From NCBI RefSeq assembly GCF_003368325.1, contig NZ_CP031467.1, positions 1,922,001 through 1,986,000 on the forward strand: 64,000 nucleotides of DNA, written 5' to 3'. Shown in pieces: positions 53,975 through 63,440 of the stretch. The DNA is from Paraburkholderia caffeinilytica (GTDB lineage: Bacteria > Pseudomonadota > Gammaproteobacteria > Burkholderiales > Burkholderiaceae). The first letter of the stretch is position 1. The number at the start of each line of letters is the position of its first letter. The position numbers and the translations under genes are program-made. The notes under the pieces are model-generated. The model was given only the letters and a program-made list of their open reading frames with translations. It searched no databases and was not told the origin of the DNA.

Positions 53975-54178
53975 GAGAGTCCCTGCCTGCAATACGAGCC
54001 ATCCCGCTTGTCGCCAGGCGGATTGCTTCTGGCGAAAGGAGTTGTGTTCGCGGGGTCGCGCCCGCCCGCGAGTTCTGCCAACACGCAGTCGGCCCGCGAC
54101 ACGCTACTTAAGCGTGCTTCGATGATTCGCCCCTCATGGAGCGAGATGCCGAATGACCGCATGTCTTTGTGCCAATTC

Positions 54179-56068
54179 CTAAAACGTTTCCCAGTCCGCG
54201 TCCGATCCTGCGGTCGCGGCGCCTGCTGCGGCCGGACGTGCTGCGGAGTCGGATGCGGCGCGGGCCGTCTTCGGTTTGAGCGCCGGTTCGACACGCGCGG
54301 TATCGGCAACCTGGGTCGCCGAAGCCGGTGCTGCATGCGTTGCCGCGCTTGCCGGCCTGTTTGCCGCGGGGTGCGCAGCGGCGTGTGCGGACGCTTGCGG
54401 CGCGGCCTTTGCGGGCTGCGCGTGCTGGTTGCCGCCCCTGCCGCCGCTCTTGCCGCCGTTCGTGCGTACCGCCGCTTGCGGACGCGCTGCAGTCGCGGCG
54501 CTGCGCGTCTGGCCGCCGGCTACTTTCCAGCCGTTCACCACCGCTTGCAACTGGCGCGTCTGATCTTCGAGCGACGCCGCCGCAGCCGCTGCCTGCTCGA
54601 CCAGCGCGGCGTTCTGCTGCGTGACTTCGTCCATCTGCACGACCGCGCGATTCACCTGTTCGATGCCGCCCGACTGCTCTTCGGAAGCCGCGCTGATTTC
54701 GCCCATGATGTCGGTCACGCGGCGCACCGCCTGCACGATCTCGTCCATCGTGGTGCCCGCCCGGCCGACCAGCTCCGATCCGCTTTGCACCTTGTCGACC
54801 GAGTCGCCGATCAGTTCCTTGATTTCCTTCGCGGCGCTCGCGCTGCGCTGCGCGAGACTGCGCACTTCGCCTGCAACCACGGCGAAACCGCGACCCTGTT
54901 CGCCTGCCCGCGCGGCTTCGACTGCCGCGTTCAGCGCGAGAATGTTGGTCTGGAATGCAATGCCTTCGATCACGCCGATGATGTCCACGACCTTGTTCGA
55001 ACTGGTCGCGATGCCCTGCATCGTCGTGACGACCTGGCTCACCACGTCGCCGCCGCGCGTCGCGATATCGGACGCATTGACGGCCAGCTGGCTCGCCTGG
55101 CGCGCGTTCTCGGCGTTCTGGCGCACGGTGCCGGTCAGTTGCTCCATGCTCGAGGCGGTTTCCTGCAGCGACGCGGCCTGCTGTTCGGTGCGTTGCGAAA
55201 GATCGGTGTTGCCCATGGCGATTTCGCGCGCGCCGGTGTCGATCGATTCGGTGCTGCTGTGAACCGCCGTCACCATCGTTGCCAGGCTTTCCTGCATGCG
55301 CTTGATGCCGGCGAACAGGCGGCCGATTTCGTTGCGGCTGAACACGTTGATCTGCTCGGACAGATCACCCGAGGCGATCCGTTCGAAGCACGCCGTCGCA
55401 TCGTTCAGCGGCTGCACGATCAGGCTGCGCAGCGCGAAGCGGATGCCCACGACCAGCAGCAGTGCGATCGCGGTGACGCCGATGATCAGCGTGGTCATCA
55501 GCGAGATGTTCGATTGCGCGCTGGCCTGCTGATCCACGGCAAGCTGCTGCAGCGTCTTGATGACGGAGGACGCAACGTTGTCGTACGCCAGGAACATCGG
55601 CGGGATCTTGGTATCGGCGATCGCGTGATAGGCCGCCGGATCGTTCGCGCGCAACGCGGCGAACTCCGGTTCGACGCCGTCTCGCGTCAAGGTCGCGCGG
55701 CGCGCCGTCAGATCGTCGATCAGCGCCTGGTCAACGCCGCTCTTCGGTGCGTTGAGAAACGCCTGCCAGTTCTCGCTTGACTTGCTGAACAGGACCTGGG
55801 CACGATCGAGCGCCGTCTTCGCCTGCTCGGTATCGCCGGCGGCGCTCAACGCGGTGACGCGGTCCAGCGTCAAGCGCGCACGCAACAGGTACGCCGACGC
55901 ATCGTCGAGCGAGTGAATGGCGACCAGATCGCCGCGTGCGATCCGGTCGAGCGATTGGCTCGCGCCGTTCAGCGCGGTTAGGCCAAGGGCGCCGACCACG
56001 ATGGTCAGCGCCACCAGAATGATCCCCACCATCGTCAGCGATGTGCGAATCGACCACCTGCTCAGCAT
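54179..56068 (-). CDS. Methyl-accepting chemotaxis protein (Tar-type)
   Basis: The protein has 629 residues. TM1 is at about 10-32 and TM2 at about 190-212, framing a Tar-type four-helix periplasmic domain. HAMP follows (LRSLIVQPLNDATACFERIA). The signalling tip is IEGIAFQTNILALNAAVEAA and GRGFAVVAGEVRSLAQRSA. After the bundle comes an Ala-rich linker of about 100 residues and the C-terminus DWETF, like the NWETF that binds CheR and CheB in E. coli. It is probably the operon's main receptor; ligand unknown. Confidence 0.95.
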   Translation of the reverse strand: MLSRWSIRTSLTMVGIILVALTIVVGALGLTALNGASQSLDRIARGDLVAIHSLDDASAYLLRARLTLDRVTALSAAGDTEQAKTALDRAQVLFSKSSENWQAFLNAPKSGVDQALIDDLTARRATLTRDGVEPEFAALRANDPAAYHAIADTKIPPMFLAYDNVASSVIKTLQQLAVDQQASAQSNISLMTTLIIGVTAIALLLVVGIRFALRSLIVQPLNDATACFERIASGDLSEQINVFSRNEIGRLFAGIKRMQESLATMVTAVHSSTESIDTGAREIAMGNTDLSQRTEQQAASLQETASSMEQLTGTVRQNAENARQASQLAVNASDIATRGGDVVSQVVTTMQGIATSSNKVVDIIGVIEGIAFQTNILALNAAVEAARAGEQGRGFAVVAGEVRSLAQRSASAAKEIKELIGDSVDKVQSGSELVGRAGTTMDEIVQAVRRVTDIMGEISAASEEQSGGIEQVNRAVVQMDEVTQQNAALVEQAAAAAASLEDQTRQLQAVVNGWKVAGGQTRSAATAARPQAAVRTNGGKSGGRGGNQHAQPAKAAPQASAHAAAHPAANRPASAATHAAPASATQVADTARVEPALKPKTARAASDSAARPAAAGAATAGSDADWETF

Positions 56069-56118
56069 CTTGATGCTCCCTGTTTCGATCTGTCTTTCGT
56101 ACTGGCGCGTAGCGATGC

Positions 56119-56667
56119 TTACGCGCCGAGCGTTTCGATCAACGCCATTTCACGGCTGGTCATCAGCTTCTCGATGTCCATCAGGATCAGCATGCGACCG
56201 TCGACGGTGCCGAGACCCGTCAGGTACTCGGTCGTCAGCGTCGCGCCGAATTCCGGCGCCGGCATGATCTGGTCGGTGGCGAGCGTCAGCACGTCGGACA
56301 CGCCGTCCACCACCATCCCGACCACGCGATGCGCGACGTTCAGAATGATCACGACAGTCTGGTGGTCGTACTCGACACGGCCCAGATGGAACTTGATGCG
56401 CATGTCCACGATCGGCACGATGATGCCGCGCAGATTGATCACGCCTTTGATGAACTCAGGCGCATTGGCGATCCGCGTCACGTTGTCGTAGCCGCGGATT
56501 TCCTGCACCTTGAGAATGTCGATGCCGTACTCTTCGGCGCCGAGCGTGAAGACGAGGAATTCCTGACCGCCGGCGTCCGCCTGCTGCGAGTCGCGGCGGC
56601 CATTCGTACCGCTCGCGTTCGCGACGCTCGAATTGATGGATTGGACTTCTGCCACGTTAGCCCCCAA
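56119..56667 (-). CDS. cheW: Chemotaxis coupling protein CheW
   Basis: The protein has 182 residues. The CheW SH3-like fold is seen in [39 protein letters not shown] and [20 protein letters not shown]. CheW links CheA to receptors. A short N-terminal extension ([15 protein letters not shown]) is unusual but not conserved. It sits between cheA and the receptor gene. Confidence 0.97.
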   Translation of the reverse strand: MGANVAEVQSINSSVANASGTNGRRDSQQADAGGQEFLVFTLGAEEYGIDILKVQEIRGYDNVTRIANAPEFIKGVINLRGIIVPIVDMRIKFHLGRVEYDHQTVVIILNVAHRVVGMVVDGVSDVLTLATDQIMPAPEFGATLTTEYLTGLGTVDGRMLILMDIEKLMTSREMALIETLGA

Positions 56668-56736
56668 ACGGTTGGGATGAAATAAGTTGAGTGAGTGTTG
56701 CTAAAACTGCGTGCCTGACCGATGCCATCACGGATG

Positions 56737-59103
56737 TCAGGCGAGGCTCATCGCGCCGTGTGCATGGCGCGATTCACGATTCAGCGCCGCCACATCCACA
56801 ATCAGCGCAACACTGCCGTCGCCGAGAATGGTTGCGGCGGAAATGCCGTGCACCTTGCGGTAATTCGTTTCCAGATTCTTCACGACCACCTGCTGCTGCC
56901 CCACCAGTTCGTCGATCAGCATCGCAAAGCGGCGCCCTTCGGTTTGCATGATGGTGACGATGCCTTGCGTCGGCTCCTGCTTGGCGTCGTCGACGTTGAA
57001 CACTTCGTGCAACGCGACGAGCGGCAGATATTCACCGCGCACGCGCACCACGCGTTCGCCGTTGGCCACCGTGTAGATGTCCTCGGCGAGCGGTTGCAGC
57101 GACTCCATCACGAAGTTCAGCGGCAGAATGAAGATCTCGTTGCCGACCTTGACCGACATACCGTCGAGAATCGCCAGCGTGAGCGGCAAGACGATGCGCG
57201 TGGTGCTGCCCTTGCCGGCATGCGAGGTGATCTCAACGTGACCGCCCATCGACTGGATGTTGCGTTTCACCACGTCCATGCCGACGCCGCGGCCCGAGAC
57301 GTCCGTGACCTGCTCCGCCGTCGAGAAGCCCGGCAGGAAAATCAGGTTCCAGACTTCTTCGTCGGTCATCGTCTCGCTGACCTGCATGCCCTGCTTCGCG
57401 GCCTTCGCGAGAATCTTGTCGCGGCGCAAACCGGCGCCGTCGTCGCTCACCTCGATGACGATGTTGCCGCCGTGATGCGCGGCCGACAGCACCAGCTGAC
57501 CGGTCGAATCCTTACCCGCCGCACGCCGCGCTTCCACGGTTTCGATGCCGTGGTCGAGACTGTTGCGCACGAGGTGAGTCAACGGATCGATGATCCGTTC
57601 GATCAGGCTCTTGTCGAGTTCGGTCGCCTGACCGAACGTGACAAGCTCCACTTCCTTGCCGAGTTTCGCCGCCAGATCGCGCACCAGACGCGGGAAGCGG
57701 CTGAACACGTAGTCCATCGGCATCATGCGGATCGACATCACCGCTTCCTGCAGATCGCGCGCATTGCGCTCGAGCTGCGCCATGCCGTTGAAGAGCCGGT
57801 CGTGCAGCGCCGGATCGAACGTGCTGGTGGTTTCGGCCAACATCGCCTGGGTGATCACCAGTTCGCCAACCAGGTTGATCAGCTGATCGACCTTTTCGAC
57901 GCCGACGCGAATCGAGCTGCCTTCCGCGCCGCCTGCTGCCGCGGCCGGACGCGCCGCGGCTTTGCGATCCTGTTCGGCGGTCGCCGGCGTGCTTACCGCC
58001 CCGCTTGCTGCGCCGTTTGGCGCACCGCCTGGTGCACCGTTTCCGGCCGATGCGCTGCTCGCTGCCGCAGGCGCGGCCGCGGCAGGCGCCGGCGTTTTTG
58101 CCGGCGACGCCGGCGTGTCGAACAGTCCATGCGTGGCGGCGGCTTGGGCGGGTGCAGCGGTGTGAGCCGCCGGTGCTGACGACGCTGCCTGCTCCGCCTC
58201 AACTGCGTGTGCCGTTTGTGCTGCATGCGCCGGGGTCGAATCGGCAGCGTCCGGCGTTCCAGGTTCGCCTTGCTGCGTCTCGTCCGCCGGTGCGGTGCCG
58301 CGGCCGATCGAGATCTGACTTTCGTCGATCACGAAGCAGCACACGGCGATGATGTCGTCGGAGGTCACATCGGTCTGGAGCCACAGCGTCAGATCGCCGC
58401 CGCTCTTGACCCGCCCGACAATGTTGCCCAAGTTGCCGAGCTCTTCGGCCAGCAGTTCCTGGTCCTTCTCACCAACGCCCCGTAGCGTAATTTTCAGATG
58501 GGGGCCGGCTGCATCGCCGGCGCCCTCGGCTTGTCCGGTCTGTGCCGGTTCGCCGTCAGTCCATTCACCCGCCGCCTGCACCGCCTGTTCGACGACGTGC
58601 TCGGGCGGGGTGCCACCTTGAGCCGCGGGTTGTGCTTCTACCGGTGCTTCTACTGGTATTGCTGCCGCCGGCGCGGTCGGGGCCGGCGCTGCGGCCGGTT
58701 CGGCGCCGAGGCGGCTTTCCGCATGCAACTGTTCGAGCTTCGCGCAAATCGCCTTGGCGACGGCGCCATCCGGCTCGGCGCTCGCGCGGTAATCCGTGAG
58801 CTGGCCCGACAACACGTCCTTGGTTTCGAGGAACGTGTCGATCATGTCCTTGCGCAGCACGAGTTCGTTATTGCGCGCGCGGTCGAGCAGCGATTCGAGA
58901 ATGTGGGTCGTTTCCGTCAGCGCGGTAAAACCGAACGTCGCCGCGCCACCCTTGATCGAATGCGCCGCGCGGAAAATCGCCGCGAGGTCTTCGGGGTCCG
59001 GATGCGCGATATCCAGATTGAGCAGCAACTGCTCCATCTGCGCGAGCAGTTCGTCCGCTTCGTCGAAGAACGTCTGATAGAACTGAGTGATGTCGAGTGT
59101 CAT
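56737..59103 (-). CDS. cheA: Chemotaxis histidine kinase CheA
   Basis: The protein has 788 residues. Hpt domain: IFRAAHSIKGGAATFGF with phosphorylated His48. P2-like region and Ala/Pro-rich linkers follow (about 150-400). The dimer helix and kinase include the N box LTHLVRNSLDHGIE, G1 VSDDGAGLRRDKI, and G2 SGRGVGMDVVKRN. The C-terminal CheW-like domain ends the protein. CheA phosphorylates CheY and CheB. The start follows a well-spaced purine stretch. Confidence 0.97.
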   Translation of the reverse strand: MTLDITQFYQTFFDEADELLAQMEQLLLNLDIAHPDPEDLAAIFRAAHSIKGGAATFGFTALTETTHILESLLDRARNNELVLRKDMIDTFLETKDVLSGQLTDYRASAEPDGAVAKAICAKLEQLHAESRLGAEPAAAPAPTAPAAAIPVEAPVEAQPAAQGGTPPEHVVEQAVQAAGEWTDGEPAQTGQAEGAGDAAGPHLKITLRGVGEKDQELLAEELGNLGNIVGRVKSGGDLTLWLQTDVTSDDIIAVCCFVIDESQISIGRGTAPADETQQGEPGTPDAADSTPAHAAQTAHAVEAEQAASSAPAAHTAAPAQAAATHGLFDTPASPAKTPAPAAAAPAAASSASAGNGAPGGAPNGAASGAVSTPATAEQDRKAAARPAAAAGGAEGSSIRVGVEKVDQLINLVGELVITQAMLAETTSTFDPALHDRLFNGMAQLERNARDLQEAVMSIRMMPMDYVFSRFPRLVRDLAAKLGKEVELVTFGQATELDKSLIERIIDPLTHLVRNSLDHGIETVEARRAAGKDSTGQLVLSAAHHGGNIVIEVSDDGAGLRRDKILAKAAKQGMQVSETMTDEEVWNLIFLPGFSTAEQVTDVSGRGVGMDVVKRNIQSMGGHVEITSHAGKGSTTRIVLPLTLAILDGMSVKVGNEIFILPLNFVMESLQPLAEDIYTVANGERVVRVRGEYLPLVALHEVFNVDDAKQEPTQGIVTIMQTEGRRFAMLIDELVGQQQVVVKNLETNYRKVHGISAATILGDGSVALIVDVAALNRESRHAHGAMSLA

Positions 59104-59201
59104 GCCTGGGTCACCGCGAGAGTTCCTGTCTAGGCTTGGGCTGCCGTGCCGCCGCGTCGAAAGCTTCTATAACTTGTGTAAAGGTGGCGCTTATGAGGCG
59201 C

Positions 59202-59579
59202 TCATGTGTTGTCCGAATCGGCCAGTGCCGCGACCAGTTCGGTCAACATGTCGGGGTCGAGCGGCTTTTCGATCCAGCCGGTCGCCCCCGCCGCCCGAGC
59301 CGCCGCCTTGAACGGCTCGCCCGATTCCGTCGTGAGGACGAGGATGGGCGTCGCCTGATAAGCCGGATTGCCGCGCAGTTCCGTGATCAGATCGAGGCCG
59401 GTTTTGCCCGGCATGTGCTGGTCCGTCAGCACGAGGTCGAACGACATGGCGAGCGCGTTTTCGAGCCCTTCATTGCCGTCCGCCGCGAGCGTCACTTCAT
59501 AGCCGGCCGTCGTCAGCGTGGCGGCGAGGATTTGCCGCATCGATGCCGAATCGTCGATTGCCAGGATGTGCCTGATCAT
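59202..59579 (-). CDS. CheY-like response regulator
   Basis: The protein has 125 residues, one receiver domain. The acidic pair is in LAIDDSASMRQIL, the phosphorylation Asp in LVLTDQHMPGKTGL, the Thr in LVLTTESGEPFKA and the Lys in GWIEKPLDP. It lies between motB and cheA, distinct from the CheY near cheZ. Such extra CheYs may act as phosphate sinks or bind other partners; which is not shown here. Confidence 0.94.
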   Translation of the reverse strand: MIRHILAIDDSASMRQILAATLTTAGYEVTLAADGNEGLENALAMSFDLVLTDQHMPGKTGLDLITELRGNPAYQATPILVLTTESGEPFKAAARAAGATGWIEKPLDPDMLTELVAALADSDNT

Positions 59580-59598
59580 GAAAACCTCGCTGCACTTA

Positions 59599-59663
59599 CG
59601 CTTGGGATCGACCTGCCGTCCGCGCCACCCGGGCGCATGGACCGGCCAGCCGATCGCTGTCTG
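59599..59663. other. motB-cheY-like spacer
   Basis: Short gap with no feature beyond the ribosome-binding region of the downstream response regulator. Confidence 0.3.
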
Positions 59664-60671
59664 TTACTGGGCAGCCGGCGCTACCGCCGGCACCTTCGGT
59701 GCAACCGTCACCGGTTGCGCAAGTCTTTGCAGCAGCGGCTTGGAGCCGGCTGCGTCGTCCGACAAGGTGGTCGTGGTGGAGTCGTCATGGTCAAGCGCCT
59801 CCTCCGACTTCCTGTTCAGCACGATGATGCTGATGCGACGGTTTTCCGGGTCCATCGGGTCCGCCTTGTTCAGGTTCTGCGTCGACGCGAGACCGAGCAC
59901 GCGCATCACCTTCGCTTCGTCCATGCCGCCGGCGATCAGCTCGCGGCGCGACGCATTGGCGCGATCCGCGGACAATTCCCAGTTGCTGTAGCCCTTCTCG
60001 CCGCCCGCGTATTGCACGGCGTCGGTGTGCCCTTGCACGATGATGCGGTTCGGCACGTCGTTCAGCGTGTGGCCGATTTCGCGCAGGATGTCGCGCATGT
60101 ACGGTTCCACCACGTCTTTCGCGGTCGCGAACATCGGCCGTTTCTGCGAGTCGACGATTTCGATGCGCAAGCCGGTCAGCGTCGAATCGATGCGGATCTG
60201 CTGCTTGAACTGGCGCAGCACCGGATTCGCTTCGATCGCGGCCATCAGCTTGACCTGCAGATCGTGGAGGCGGACCTGTTCGCGACGTTCCAACTCGCCC
60301 TGCAACTGTTTGACCGAGTCGTCGTTGCTATGGGAGACCGTGCGCTCGGCGCGATTGTTGCTGCCGTCGGTCGAGCGCGTCACGCCCTGTGCGTCGGTCG
60401 AAATGTCGCGGCCGCCGCCCTTCAGAATGCTCGAGTCCTCGGCGCTGCGATCGCCGCCCCACAACGTGATCTTCAACGGCTGGTTGAAGTAATCGGCGAT
60501 GCCCTTCAACTGCACGGTGGAAGCCGAGCTCAGCAGCCACATCAGCAGGAAGAACGCCATCATCGCGGTCATGAAGTCCGCATACGCGAGCTTCCACGCG
60601 CCGCCGTGATGACCGGCCTTCTTCGGCGCGGAGCGCTTGACGACAATGGCGCGGTCTTTGTCCTTGCTCAT
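59664..60671 (-). CDS. motB: Motor stator protein MotB
   Basis: The protein has 335 residues. A basic N-terminus, then one membrane helix with the proton-carrying Asp32 (KLAYADFMTAMMAFFLLMWL). The plug and linker follow, then the OmpA-type peptidoglycan-binding domain (IIVQGHTDAVQYAGG, NWELSADRANASRRELI). MotB anchors MotA to the wall. It follows motA by 21 bp. Confidence 0.97.
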   Translation of the reverse strand: MSKDKDRAIVVKRSAPKKAGHHGGAWKLAYADFMTAMMAFFLLMWLLSSASTVQLKGIADYFNQPLKITLWGGDRSAEDSSILKGGGRDISTDAQGVTRSTDGSNNRAERTVSHSNDDSVKQLQGELERREQVRLHDLQVKLMAAIEANPVLRQFKQQIRIDSTLTGLRIEIVDSQKRPMFATAKDVVEPYMRDILREIGHTLNDVPNRIIVQGHTDAVQYAGGEKGYSNWELSADRANASRRELIAGGMDEAKVMRVLGLASTQNLNKADPMDPENRRISIIVLNRKSEEALDHDDSTTTTLSDDAAGSKPLLQRLAQPVTVAPKVPAVAPAAQ

Positions 60672-60692
60672 CGAATCGGTTCCCGGCGCCCG

Positions 60693-61553
60693 TTACTTGG
60701 CTTTGACGCGGCGCACGTGCTCTTCCAGCTCGGCGAACGACGGGCGTTCGGTCGAGAAGAGCACTTTGCGGCCAAATTCGACGGCAATCGCCGGCGCATA
60801 GCCATTCAGGCTGGCGAGAATCGTGACCTTGATGCACTGGAACATCTTGGTCGACTCGGTCACGCGCTGTTCGGCGACGCTCGCGAGCGGGCCGATCAAC
60901 CCGTACGAAAGCAGAATCCCGAGGAAGGTGCCGACCAGCGCCTGGGCGATCATCTCGCCGAGCACGGCCGGCGGCTTGTCGGCGGAGGCCATGGTGTGCA
61001 CCACGCCCATCACCGCGGCCACGATACCGAACGCCGGCATGGCGTCGCCGACCTTGTTCAGGGCGTGCGCGGGCGCCTCGCCTTCCTGGTGATGCGTTTC
61101 GATCTCCTCGTCCATCAGGCTTTCGATCTCGAACGCGTTCATGTTGCCGCCCACCATCAGACGCAGGTAGTCGGTCAGGAATTCGATGATGTGGTGGTCG
61201 GCGAGGATCTTCGGATACTGCGTGAAGATCGGGCTCTTCGACGGATCGTCGATGTCGGCTTCCAGCGTCAGCGTGCCTTCCTTGCGCGCCTTGGCGAGCA
61301 GGACGTAAAGGAGCGCCATCAGCTCCATATAGACGTCCTTGTTGTACTTTGCGCCCTTGAATAGGGTTGGAATGACGCGCAGCGTCGCCTTGATCGTCTT
61401 CATCCCGTTACCGAGAATGAACGCACCGACGCCGGCGCCGACGATCATCAGCACTTCAACGGGTTGCAGCAGCGCGCCAAGATGGCCGCCTTCCAGCGCG
61501 TAACCGCCGAAAACGGACAAAAGCGTCACGAGTGTTCCCACGAAAATCAGCAC
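60693..61553 (-). CDS. motA: Motor stator protein MotA
   Basis: The protein has 286 residues from a GTG at 61553. Four membrane helices are present (LIFVGTLVTLLSVFGGYALE; GVGAFILGNGMKTIK; PAFGIVAAVMGVVHTMA; ALVGTFLGILLSYGLIGPLA). The conserved charged cytoplasmic loop lies between helices 2 and 3. MotA forms the proton channel ring with MotB. A sigma28 promoter lies upstream, and motA heads the motAB-che operon. Confidence 0.97.
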   Translation of the reverse strand: MLIFVGTLVTLLSVFGGYALEGGHLGALLQPVEVLMIVGAGVGAFILGNGMKTIKATLRVIPTLFKGAKYNKDVYMELMALLYVLLAKARKEGTLTLEADIDDPSKSPIFTQYPKILADHHIIEFLTDYLRLMVGGNMNAFEIESLMDEEIETHHQEGEAPAHALNKVGDAMPAFGIVAAVMGVVHTMASADKPPAVLGEMIAQALVGTFLGILLSYGLIGPLASVAEQRVTESTKMFQCIKVTILASLNGYAPAIAVEFGRKVLFSTERPSFAELEEHVRRVKAK

Positions 61554-61598
61554 TGCCGAGCCCTCACAAAGAAGCGACGGTGACCGTCGTTAATCTGG

Positions 61599-61625
61599 TT
61601 TACGGCAACGAAGCAGAAAACTTTG
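61599..61625 (-). promoter_or_regulatory. Sigma28 (FliA) promoter of motA-che operon
   Basis: On the minus strand CAAAGTTT (61618-61625), an 11-bp spacer and GCCGTAAA (61599-61606) give a near-consensus FliA promoter. It lies 45 bp before the motA GTG. The 249-bp gap 61554-61802 to flhC holds no other feature I recognise. Confidence 0.85.
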
Positions 61626-61802
61626 GTGGAAAAGCGGCTCGTCGCTCCGGTGTAAACCAGAGGCGGGTTAAACCGGGTGGGTATGGCCCGGTCCCGGGAC
61701 ATCGTGCTGGAAGGCCCGCCGAATGGGGTCGTGGGCGTGCATAACGGCGTGGGCAACGGTGCAGCGCGGGTTGGGAGCCAGGGGCCGGCGCCGCGCTGCG
61801 GC

Positions 61803-62363
61803 TCAAATTTCGAGCGCGACGAGGCTTTCGCGGGCCCGGGCGTCGGCAAATTTCTTTGTCTTACCTGCACGCGACGGCGGCTGGCACAGCCCACAGACGA
61901 AGGCGTGCTGCGGGTCGTGGGCATGCGCGACAAAATGTCCGCTGCACCGGCAGCAGGCGGTCATTTGCAGCATCCCGGAGTCGAAGAAGCGCACCAGCGT
62001 CCAGGCGCGCGTGAGACTGAGCACGGGCTCGTCGTCGTGCAACTGGACATGTTCCAGATAAAGGCGGTAGCTCTTCACGATCGACTGGATCGTCAAACAG
62101 CCGCCGTGATCGGCCATGAAACGGTAGATGTTGTAGAACAGCGACGAGTGAAAGTTCGGCTGCCAGGTCATGAACCAGTCAGTCGAAAACGGCAACATGC
62201 CCTTGGGCGGGGACACCCCTTTCAATTCCTTGTACAGCTTGATCAGCCGGTCGCGCGACAGGCTGGTTTCCGCTTCCAGCAATTGCAGACGCGCACCGAG
62301 TTCGATTAGCTCGATGGCGAGGGTGATTTCCCTGACTTCCTGCACAACGCTTTTATATGCCAT
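61803..62363 (-). CDS. flhC: Flagellar master regulator subunit FlhC
   Basis: The protein has 186 residues, the usual size. The N-terminal EITLAIELIELGARLQLLE and the TDWFMTWQPNFHSSLFYNIY stretch are highly conserved in FlhC. The zinc-binding Cys cluster is CCRCSGHF and CGLCQPPSR. With FlhD it forms FlhD4C2, which activates class II promoters. It follows flhD by 51 bp. Confidence 0.97.
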   Translation of the reverse strand: MAYKSVVQEVREITLAIELIELGARLQLLEAETSLSRDRLIKLYKELKGVSPPKGMLPFSTDWFMTWQPNFHSSLFYNIYRFMADHGGCLTIQSIVKSYRLYLEHVQLHDDEPVLSLTRAWTLVRFFDSGMLQMTACCRCSGHFVAHAHDPQHAFVCGLCQPPSRAGKTKKFADARARESLVALEI

Positions 62364-62414
62364 CCGCTTCTATTTCCCCCGTCCTGATCGCTTTGTTTGA
62401 GCAAAAAGCCGCCA

Positions 62415-62735
62415 TCAGCTAAGTTGCTCGACTGGCTGGCTGGCCATCAGGATCGCGGAATGCGCCTGAGCCACGGCGCTGGACTTGCCTTTGTCCGCCA
62501 GGGCGGACAGCACGGCATGGTCATCGAAACGGAAACGGCACAGCACCTGATTGGATGCCGCCAGCTTCACGGTCTGTGCCAAAGACAGATTGGCGAGCAC
62601 GTCGGCCAACTGGTCCGAAATCCCCATGCGAAACATGCCCATCGGCTTGTCTTCGCGCAGCAGACGCTGGGCGAGCAGGAGATAAGACAGGTTGACTTCT
62701 CTGATCTCATTGAGCATTTCGCTTGTCGCGCTCAT
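62415..62735 (-). CDS. flhD: Flagellar master regulator subunit FlhD
   Basis: The protein has 106 residues, beginning MSATSEMLNEIREVNLSYLL, with LLAQRLLREDKPMGMFRMGI and LANLSLAQTVKLAASNQVLC. FlhD is the dimeric partner of FlhC. GGGGGAA is 5-6 bp before the ATG at 62735; the longer frame reaching 62936 lies in the leader and is not conserved. First gene of flhDC. Confidence 0.96.
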   Translation of the reverse strand: MSATSEMLNEIREVNLSYLLLAQRLLREDKPMGMFRMGISDQLADVLANLSLAQTVKLAASNQVLCRFRFDDHAVLSALADKGKSSAVAQAHSAILMASQPVEQLS

Positions 62736-62911
62736 GATTCCCCCGGGGTGTATCTGGCTGGTCAGGCCGTTACGGAAACGTTTGCTCGAACGCGCGCACT
62801 TAAACCGCACGAATCGGCTCGTTTCTGGTCTTGCGAGCATTGTGTCGAAAGGGGGAGCGGACGAAAATCGGACAGACACCCTGCCTGCTTGACAGATTAA
62901 TCCGTCATTCG

Positions 62912-62930
62912 TGTAGGAATTTTTCCTACA
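62912..62930. promoter_or_regulatory. Dyad TGTAGGAA-N3-TTCCTACA in flhD leader
   Basis: A perfect 8-bp inverted repeat with a 3-bp centre lies about 180 bp upstream of flhD and 150 bp downstream of its predicted -10. As DNA it could be a repressor or activator site; as RNA a small hairpin. A smaller dyad AATAC-N2-GTATT lies at 62948-62959. Confidence 0.5.
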
Positions 62931-63079
62931 AACCAAGGGTCGGAAAGAATACTGGTATTGACGAGGGGCCGCGCAGCTTGGGGCTCGTGATGCGTTTTGG
63001 CTAATTCCTCGGCAGAAATGTGAACCAAATGGTGAGTTCTGAATGACTCACAATCCGCACCTTGCAGCGGTGAGGAAGA

Positions 63080-63107
63080 ATTATAAGACGTTTTCACTTC
63101 AGCGCAA
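63080..63107 (-). promoter_or_regulatory. Predicted sigma70 promoter of flhDC
   Basis: On the minus strand TTGCGC (63102-63107), 16 bp, then TATAAT (63080-63085), a perfect -10. The implied untranslated leader to flhD is about 340 nt. Confidence 0.65.
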
Positions 63108-63440
63108 CGAGGCTGGTGTAGGGCAACGTTCAATCTGTGGGATCGTCCTTTGCACCTGCTCCCTCAGCGTCTGGACGCCCATCCCGTCGTGCCTGCCGGC
63201 TATCTGGACGGCCTCCTGGCGACCTGTTACGCATCATGTTTCGCGCTGTAACAACATTAAGCGTTTGAAAAATAACTCGAATTAGCGCAGCCGATCCCGA
63301 TAATGACGCTAAGGGATAACCCGATGCAGGTTCGGAATACCCTCGGGCGGCGGCTTACCGCGCCCAACCGTCCGTCAGGCATTCGCTCCTCGCTCGACCC
63401 GAGCGCCGTTGTGCGATGCCGTCTTGAACAGGAGAAACGC

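Larger units (their letters stand above)
62736..63440. other. Intergenic region between flhD and the glycosyltransferase gene
   Basis: This 705-bp stretch is divergent: flhD lies left on the minus strand and the glycosyltransferase right on the plus strand. It holds the flhD promoter and leader (listed separately). No convincing promoter for the glycosyltransferase is seen, but AGGAG precedes its ATG. Confidence 0.5.

Noticed and set aside
53153..55780. Open frame of 875 codons antisense to cheR and the receptor gene
   Set aside because: High GC content produces long antisense frames; no homology is recognised and it covers several conserved genes.
59097..61364. Open frame of 755 codons antisense to cheY-like, motB and motA
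   Set aside because: Antisense to three well-defined genes; no domain seen.
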